DNA from: an uncultured Aquimarina sp.
GTDB lineage: Bacteria; Bacteroidota; Bacteroidia; Flavobacteriales; Flavobacteriaceae
Length of the DNA stretch: 64,000 bases
Reading direction: 5' to 3'
Assembly (NCBI GenBank): GCA_947498785.1
Contig: CANMLS010000003.1
Span: forward strand, 62,001 to 126,000
Shown: one piece after another, positions 58,876 to 64,000 of the stretch
Layout: the number at the start of each line of letters is the position of its first letter
Position numbering within the stretch: position 1 is the stretch's first letter
Position numbers and translations under genes: made by a program
Notes under the pieces: model-generated
Database searches by the model: none
Seen by the model: the letters and a program-made list of their open reading frames with translations, nothing else
Told to the model about the DNA's origin: nothing

Positions 58876-59988
58876 TTATAAATTATCAATAGCTTTGCTT
58901 AAGCGAGCTGTAATTTCATTTACAGCACCTACTCCATCAACTCCAAAATACTTATTTTCTTTCTGATAGTAGTTTTTTAAGATTGCAGTCTCGTCATAAT
59001 ACACTTTAATACGATTACGAATCACTCCTTCATCAGCATCATCTGGACGTCCCGATGTTTTTCCTCTCTCTAACAATCGCTGTACAAGCACCTCATCATT
59101 AACTTCAAGGGCTACCATAGCACTTACTTCAGAACCTTTGGATGCTAACAATGACGCTAATGACTTTGCCTGAGCTTCATTCCTAGGAAAACCATCAAAA
59201 ATAAACCCCTGAGCATTAGCGTTTTTATCTACCTCAGCATTAAGCATATCAATAGTTACTTCATCTGGCACCAATTGCCCTTTATCGATATATGATTTTG
59301 CCAAAGCACCAAGTTCTGTGGCATTTTTTATATTGTATCTAAAAACATCTCCCGTAGAAATATGTACCAGATTGTATTTCTCCTTTAATACTTCTGCTTG
59401 TGTTCCTTTTCCTGCTCCTGGAGGGCCAAATAACACCAAATTTGTCATGTTGCTTGATTTTAATTGATAAACATCTGTGAGGTTACGACCTAATCCATTA
59501 TAATCCAGTCCATATCCCACAATAAATTTGTTTGGGATTTCAATCCCTATATATTCTATAGTATTTTCTTTATGATAAGCCTCGGGTTTAAAAAACAAAG
59601 TAGCTATTTTAAGCTGAGTACAACCTTTATCTTTTAACAATTTAGTCAACACCTCTATAGTATTACCAGTATCTACAATATCTTCCAGAATAACGACTGT
59701 TCGTCCTAATACATCTTCATTTAACCCAATTAGTTCATTAACCTCATGTGTGGTTTCGGTACCATCATAAGATGCTAACTTTACAAAACTAATTTCACAA
59801 TCAGAGTTAAATCGTTTCAATACTTCTGAAGCAAACATAAAAGCACCATTCAACACTGCTATAAACAAAGGTTTTTGATCAATTAAGTCTTTATTTAAGC
59901 CTATCGCCACTTTATCTATTGCAGATACAATTTCATCTTCGCCAATAAAGGGAACAAACTCCAAATCGTGCAATTTTATCATACTCAT
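58876..59988 (-). CDS. adk: Fused hypoxanthine phosphoribosyltransferase and adenylate kinase
   Basis: One 370-residue frame joins two purine enzymes. Residues 1-178 are a phosphoribosyltransferase: PLFIAVLNGAFMFASEVLKR and the PRPP loop VVILEDIVDTGNT (98-110). From M181 it is a complete adenylate kinase of 190 residues: GPPGAGKGT (188-196), HISTGDVFRYNI, FIFDGFPRNEAQAKSL and a short LID (RGKTSGRPDD). The first makes IMP or GMP from hypoxanthine or guanine; the second equilibrates AMP, ADP and ATP. An ATG at 59446-59448 starts the kinase part and could also give it alone. Similar fusions occur in other Flavobacteriaceae. Confidence 0.95.
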   Translation of the reverse strand: MSMIKLHDLEFVPFIGEDEIVSAIDKVAIGLNKDLIDQKPLFIAVLNGAFMFASEVLKRFNSDCEISFVKLASYDGTETTHEVNELIGLNEDVLGRTVVILEDIVDTGNTIEVLTKLLKDKGCTQLKIATLFFKPEAYHKENTIEYIGIEIPNKFIVGYGLDYNGLGRNLTDVYQLKSSNMTNLVLFGPPGAGKGTQAEVLKEKYNLVHISTGDVFRYNIKNATELGALAKSYIDKGQLVPDEVTIDMLNAEVDKNANAQGFIFDGFPRNEAQAKSLASLLASKGSEVSAMVALEVNDEVLVQRLLERGKTSGRPDDADEGVIRNRIKVYYDETAILKNYYQKENKYFGVDGVGAVNEITARLSKAIDNL

Positions 59989-60025
59989 TATGTAATTACC
60001 CTCGCTTGTTTTTGATTTAAAGGCG

Positions 60026-60033
60026 CAAAGATA
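60026..60033 (-). promoter_or_regulatory. -7 promoter element of the hpt-adk fusion (TATCTTTG)
   Basis: A minus-strand TATCTTTG lies 37 bases before the ATG at 59988. No TTG is found at the expected distance, so this is only a partial promoter match. Confidence 0.45.
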
Positions 60034-60149
60034 GTAATTACAAATAAGACTTATAATAGTTTAGCTATTGCATTTACCTTACAATATTATGGTTATTACT
60101 TTTGAAAAAATTATTTTTGTCTTTTTAAAGCAAATTTGAAATCCCAGTA

Positions 60150-61310
60150 ATGATAAATTTTTTCTCATCGAACTTTAAGTTAGGAATATTAGGAGGCGGT
60201 CAGCTTGGTAAAATGATGTTATATGAAACTAGAAAGTATGATATTAGAACTCACGTTCTAGACTCTAACCTAGATGCACCTTGTAAAATAGCGTGTGATC
60301 ATTTTCAACAAGGTAATTTAATGGATTATGAGACCGTTTATAATTTTGGGAAAAAAGTAGATCTCCTTACGTTTGAAATTGAAACCGTAAATCTACAAGC
60401 TTTAATTCAATTAGAAAAAGAAGGAAAGAAAGTATATCCAAGTGCTAAGACATTAGAAAAAATACAAAATAAAGGCAAGCAAAAACTTTTTTATCAGGAA
60501 CATAAAATTCCAACAGCTACGTTTACTAGATTTTCCAATAAAGTACACCTGACAGAGGGAATTACTAGCAATAAGATCAGGCTTCCTTTTGTTTGGAAAA
60601 GTACCCAAGGGGGATACGATGGCAAAGGAGTCACTATTGTAAGACATGGAGCTGATCTGGTAAAGTTGCCCGATACAGAATGTATTGCTGAGAACTTGAT
60701 TGATTTCAAAAATGAATTGGCGGTAATAGTTGTTCGCAACGTAAGTGGTGAAATCAAAACTTATCCTGTTGTTGAAATGGAATTTCATCCTGAAGCAAAT
60801 CAGGTTGAGTATGTAATATGCCCTGCAAGAATAGACGAAAAAATTACTAAAAAAGCTGTTGAAATTGCCGAAAAAGTATCCAAAGCATTCGAACATGTGG
60901 GAGTTTTGGCTGTAGAAATGTTTCAAACCCAAGATGATCAAATTCTTGTTAATGAAGTTGCACCCAGACCTCATAATAGTGGGCATTACAGCATAGAAGC
61001 CAGCTACACCAATCAATTTGAGCAACATATAAGAGCTATTTTGAATTTACCTCTTGGAGCAACTGAGAGTAAAGTTGCTGGTATTATGGTAAATCTTGTA
61101 GGGGCTGAAGGGTATACAGGTGATGTGGTATACCAAAACATTGAAGATATTATGAAAATGAAAGGAGTAACACCACATATTTACGGTAAAAAACAAACAC
61201 GCCCTTTCAGAAAAATGGGACACGTTACTATAATTCATCAAAATATTGATGAAGCAAGGAAAATTGCCCAAAAGGTAAAAGATACAATCAAAGTAATTAG
61301 TAACACATAG
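60150..61310 (+). CDS. purK: N5-carboxyaminoimidazole ribonucleotide synthase
   Basis: Purine-synthesis enzyme that carboxylates AIR at N5 using ATP and bicarbonate. The 386 residues form an ATP-grasp protein: the N-terminal GILGGGQLGKMM (12-23), the lid LPFVWKSTQGGYDGKGVTIV and NEVAPRPHNSGHYSIEA with the metal-binding residues. purE follows 76 bases downstream, and together they make CAIR. It diverges from the hpt-adk fusion. Confidence 0.97.
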   Translation: MINFFSSNFKLGILGGGQLGKMMLYETRKYDIRTHVLDSNLDAPCKIACDHFQQGNLMDYETVYNFGKKVDLLTFEIETVNLQALIQLEKEGKKVYPSAKTLEKIQNKGKQKLFYQEHKIPTATFTRFSNKVHLTEGITSNKIRLPFVWKSTQGGYDGKGVTIVRHGADLVKLPDTECIAENLIDFKNELAVIVVRNVSGEIKTYPVVEMEFHPEANQVEYVICPARIDEKITKKAVEIAEKVSKAFEHVGVLAVEMFQTQDDQILVNEVAPRPHNSGHYSIEASYTNQFEQHIRAILNLPLGATESKVAGIMVNLVGAEGYTGDVVYQNIEDIMKMKGVTPHIYGKKQTRPFRKMGHVTIIHQNIDEARKIAQKVKDTIKVISNT

Positions 61311-61386
61311 AGAGATTCTTGTTATCCCTAAAGAATGAATTAATCATTAATTAAGTAATAAAAAAACAACATTAATATATATCATA

Positions 61387-61872
61387 ATGAGCAAGGTGGG
61401 AATTATAATGGGCAGTACAAGCGACATGCCTGTAATGGAAAAAGCTATTGAAATATTACAAGGTTTTGACATTGAAGTCGAAGTTGACATCGTTTCAGCG
61501 CATCGTACTCCGGAAAAACTTTTTGATTATTCTAAAAATGCGCATACTCGAGGCATTAAAGTTATTATTGCTGGTGCTGGGGGCGCAGCTCACCTTCCTG
61601 GTATGGTAGCTTCTTTATCGCCTTTACCTGTAATAGGTGTTCCTGTTAAATCACGTAACTCTATAGACGGTTGGGATTCTGTATTATCAATTTTACAAAT
61701 GCCTGGTGGTGTACCTGTTGCGACAGTAGCATTAGATGGAGCACTAAATGCAGGTATTTTGGCTGCTCAAATCATAGGAACAGGTGATGCATGTGTTCTT
61801 GATAAAGTTTTGGTGTATAAAGAAGGATTAAAGCAAAAAGTAATTGAAGGAGCTAAAAAAATAAAAGAATAA
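61387..61872 (+). CDS. purE: N5-carboxyaminoimidazole ribonucleotide mutase
   Basis: Converts N5-CAIR, the PurK product, to CAIR in purine synthesis. A 161-residue class I PurE: GSTSDMPVMEKA, SAHRTPEKLFDY (the catalytic histidine), IAGAGGAAHLPGMVASLSPL and LPVIGVPV. A hairpin follows the stop directly. Confidence 0.98.
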   Translation: MSKVGIIMGSTSDMPVMEKAIEILQGFDIEVEVDIVSAHRTPEKLFDYSKNAHTRGIKVIIAGAGGAAHLPGMVASLSPLPVIGVPVKSRNSIDGWDSVLSILQMPGGVPVATVALDGALNAGILAAQIIGTGDACVLDKVLVYKEGLKQKVIEGAKKIKE

Positions 61873-61877
61873 AAAAA

Positions 61878-61899
61878 AGAGCCACTTTTCAGTGGCTCT
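61878..61899. terminator. Inverted repeat after purE
   Basis: AGAGCCACT pairs with AGTGGCTCT around TTTC, 5 bases past the purE stop. Eight A precede the stem, but only a poor T-run follows on the plus strand, so it may be a weak terminator for purE. Confidence 0.65.
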
Positions 61900-62449
61900 C
61901 TTGAATATCAGGTCTTACAAAAGAATATAACAATATTTATTAACCAACTTAAATATATTACACAAAAAAATTCATCGTAAGACCATTACTCTTAAAACCT
62001 GAAACAAAGGTAAAACCTTACTTTAATTACACAATAGAAGTAGTCATAAAATTTACATAGTTTTCGACAAAACACATATTTCGTCGACGAATTGTAGTTT
62101 TCCCTTCGTTTTTAGTGTTTTTTTTAGTCATAAAAACAGATGTAATCATAAAATTTCTTAAAAAAAACCACCTTTTTGACTCAAAATAGAAAGAAAGAGC
62201 CACAAAAATTGCAGCTCTTTCGATATATTTGGTCTCCGTATTAAAACAATTATTAATATTCATACCCCAAATAAAAACAATATTTCATTTTAATACTCAA
62301 CCATACTAATAAACCTGATCAAATCTATAAGTATATAAATTAGTTTGATTTAAAACTTACATAACTAAGAGAAGTTCTTCGATAAAAGGTTATTTTTTTC
62401 GATATAAGAACAGATATTATTAACAACAAAAGAAATTATCATTATAACA
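61900..62449. other. Long AT-rich intergenic region upstream of the M3 peptidase gene
   Basis: About 550 bases without a supported gene. It has an inverted repeat GAAAGAGC / GCTCTTTC at 62193-62221 and three copies of TCATAAAA near 62043, 62130 and 62149. A 78-codon minus-strand frame (62027-62263) resembles nothing I know and is not called. Confidence 0.45.
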
Positions 62450-64000
62450 ATGAAAAATCCATTATTAAGTTCATTTGATGCTGCTCCGTTTTCAGAAGTA
62501 AAATCAGCACATTTTTTACCAGCGATCAAAAACGGTATTTCTATTGCAAAAAAAGAAGTTGATACCATAGTTTCTAATACCGAAAAGCCATCTTTTTCAA
62601 ATACTATAGAAGCCCTTGATTATTGTGGAGAATTATTAGATAGAGTTACCAGCGTGTTTTTTAACTTAAATAGTGCTGAAACTAATGAAGAAATTCAAAA
62701 AATAGCGCAAGAGGCATCTCCTCTGCTTTCTGAGTTTAGTAATGATATTGCTCTAAATCTTGATTTATTCAAAAAAATCGAAATTGTTTATCAACAAAAA
62801 GATGCATTACAACTCACACCCGAACAATCAAGATTACTTGAAAAAAGGTATAAATCATTTTCTAGAAATGGAGCTAATCTTCCTGATGAAAAGAAAGAAA
62901 AGCTTAGAGAGATTGATAAAGAGCTCTCAACAATGAGTTTAAAATTTGGTGAAAATGTGCTTGCAGAAACTAACAAATTTGAGATGCTACTCACTAATGA
63001 GTCTGATATAGCAGGTTTACCTGAAGGAGCTAAAGAAGCTGCTAAAGCAATGGCAGAAGCTAAAGGTAAAGATGGTTGGTTAGTAACTCTTGACTACCCT
63101 AGTTATATTCCTTTTATAACCTATGCTGATAATCGTGAATTACGAAAAAAATTAGCTCTCGCATTTGGCGCAAAAGGATTTCACAATGATGAACTTGATA
63201 ATCAAGAAATCGTTTTACAAATTGTTAAACTTAGACATCAACGCGCTCAACTTCTGGGATATTCTTCTCATGCAAAATATGTTCTCGAAGAAAGAATGGC
63301 TGAAACTCCTGATACCGTTTTTTCTTTTTTAAACGAAATTTTAGATAAAGCAAAACCTGCGGCAGAAAGAGAATTTAGTCAACTAGAATCTTTTGCTAAA
63401 GATCTTGACGGAATTGATCAACTACAAAAATGGGATGGTGCTTATTATTCTGAAAAATTGAAACAAAAGCTCTTTGATCTTGATGATGAAAAATTGAAAC
63501 CATATTTCAAACTAGAAAATGTAATTAATGGTGTCTTTACTATAGCATCCAAATTATTTGGTCTTCAATTTGAAGAGATCAATACGATAGACAAATATCA
63601 CGAAGAAGTTAAGACCTATAATGTAACCGATCTTGAAGGTAATTTTATTTCATTATTCTATGCTGATTTTCATCCAAGACCTGGAAAACGAAATGGAGCA
63701 TGGATGACTTCGTATAAATCCCAAATGCGAAAAAACAATAAAAACATAAGACCACATGTTTCTATTGTTTGTAATTTTACCAAACCTACACCTAGTAAAC
63801 CTTCATTATTGACATTTAATGAAGTTACTACTTTATTTCACGAGTTTGGTCATGCTTTACATGGTATGCTAGCCAATACGACATACCCAGGATTATCAGG
63901 TACTAGCGTTTATTGGGATTTTGTAGAACTACCAAGCCAAGTATTGGAAAATTGGTGCTACGAAAAGGAAGCTCTTGAAATATTCGCCAAGCACTATGAA
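62450..64000 (+). CDS. M3-family oligopeptidase (partial, runs off the window)
   Basis: From the ATG at 62450 the frame stays open for 517 codons to the window edge. The product starts KNPLLSSFDAAPFSEVKSAH, typical of the cytosolic oligopeptidase A/Dcp type of M3 metallopeptidase. The zinc motif is at residues 464-468 (LFHEFGHALHG). Ahead of it are VSIVCNFTKPT and LLTFNEVTTLF, as in the family. The third zinc ligand (Glu) and the C-terminus are beyond the edge; the full protein would be about 680 residues. It degrades short peptides in the cytosol or periplasm; no signal peptide is seen. Confidence 0.95.
   Translation, partial: MKNPLLSSFDAAPFSEVKSAHFLPAIKNGISIAKKEVDTIVSNTEKPSFSNTIEALDYCGELLDRVTSVFFNLNSAETNEEIQKIAQEASPLLSEFSNDIALNLDLFKKIEIVYQQKDALQLTPEQSRLLEKRYKSFSRNGANLPDEKKEKLREIDKELSTMSLKFGENVLAETNKFEMLLTNESDIAGLPEGAKEAAKAMAEAKGKDGWLVTLDYPSYIPFITYADNRELRKKLALAFGAKGFHNDELDNQEIVLQIVKLRHQRAQLLGYSSHAKYVLEERMAETPDTVFSFLNEILDKAKPAAEREFSQLESFAKDLDGIDQLQKWDGAYYSEKLKQKLFDLDDEKLKPYFKLENVINGVFTIASKLFGLQFEEINTIDKYHEEVKTYNVTDLEGNFISLFYADFHPRPGKRNGAWMTSYKSQMRKNNKNIRPHVSIVCNFTKPTPSKPSLLTFNEVTTLFHEFGHALHGMLANTTYPGLSGTSVYWDFVELPSQVLENWCYEKEALEIFAKHYE

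Noticed and set aside
62027..62263. A 78-codon minus-strand frame downstream of purE
   Set aside because: AT-rich, no recognisable family, no promoter and an inverted repeat inside it; more likely a chance frame in non-coding DNA.

Overview
The window is AT-rich chromosomal DNA from a member of the Bacteroidota, almost certainly the family Flavobacteriaceae (a marine Aquimarina-like genus would fit). The evidence is the ribosomal gene order rpsL-rpsG-fusA-rpsJ-rplC with no tuf between fusA and rpsJ, a SusC/SusD pair, flavobacterial families (DUF5723, DUF7033-type deacetylase-like protein, CtlX), lipoprotein signals with acidic residues after the cysteine, and promoters of the Bacteroidota type (TTG, 17-21 bases, TAnnTTTG). 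No rRNA, tRNA, CRISPR array or intact mobile element was found.

Layout. 1-2000 (minus): the first 25 codons of a probable GNAT acetyltransferase cut by the window edge, then argS. 2.4-4.5 kb (plus): a Rossmann/DUF2867 protein and a CpcT/CpeT-like lipoprotein. 4.6-11.5 kb (minus): an Rrf2 regulator, two guanidino-modifying enzymes (CtlX and an arginine-deiminase-like protein), citrate synthase, enolase and carA, mostly separate transcripts with visible terminators. 11.7-28.9 kb (minus): an uninterrupted S12/S7/EF-G, S10, spc and alpha cluster running from rpsL to rplQ, including rpmD and the very short rpmJ. The cluster shows internal control points: a strong promoter before rpsL, a second near-consensus promoter before rpmJ, terminator-like hairpins between rpsJ and rplC and between rpsK and rpsD, and a structured leader before rpsD.

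28.9-30.5 kb holds no intact gene but contains the remains of two insertion sequences, an IS630-type and an IS1182-type transposase, both full of stops and frameshifts. Next comes an orphan SusC/SusD/lipoprotein operon (30.5-36.3 kb) closed by a 38-base palindrome terminator. 36.3-49.2 kb mixes housekeeping genes (rlmB, a rhomboid protease, rarA, a YjjG-type nucleotidase, radC, mpl) with envelope proteins of unknown role, including an overlapping three-gene unit (lipoprotein, DUF5723, secreted protein) and a deacetylase-family protein that appears to have lost its catalytic residues.

49.6-64 kb: a 2030-residue alpha-2-macroglobulin with an intact thioester motif, a FAS1 lipoprotein, a carboxymuconolactone-decarboxylase-like protein followed by a frameshifted DoxX-like gene, obgE, a natural Hpt-Adk fusion, purK-purE, and the start of an M3 oligopeptidase that runs off the window. 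I found no clear new defence or biosynthetic system. The best leads are the inactive-looking deacetylase homologue, the control elements inside the ribosomal cluster, the leaderless-looking rarA and rlmB transcripts, and the paired insertion-sequence fossils.
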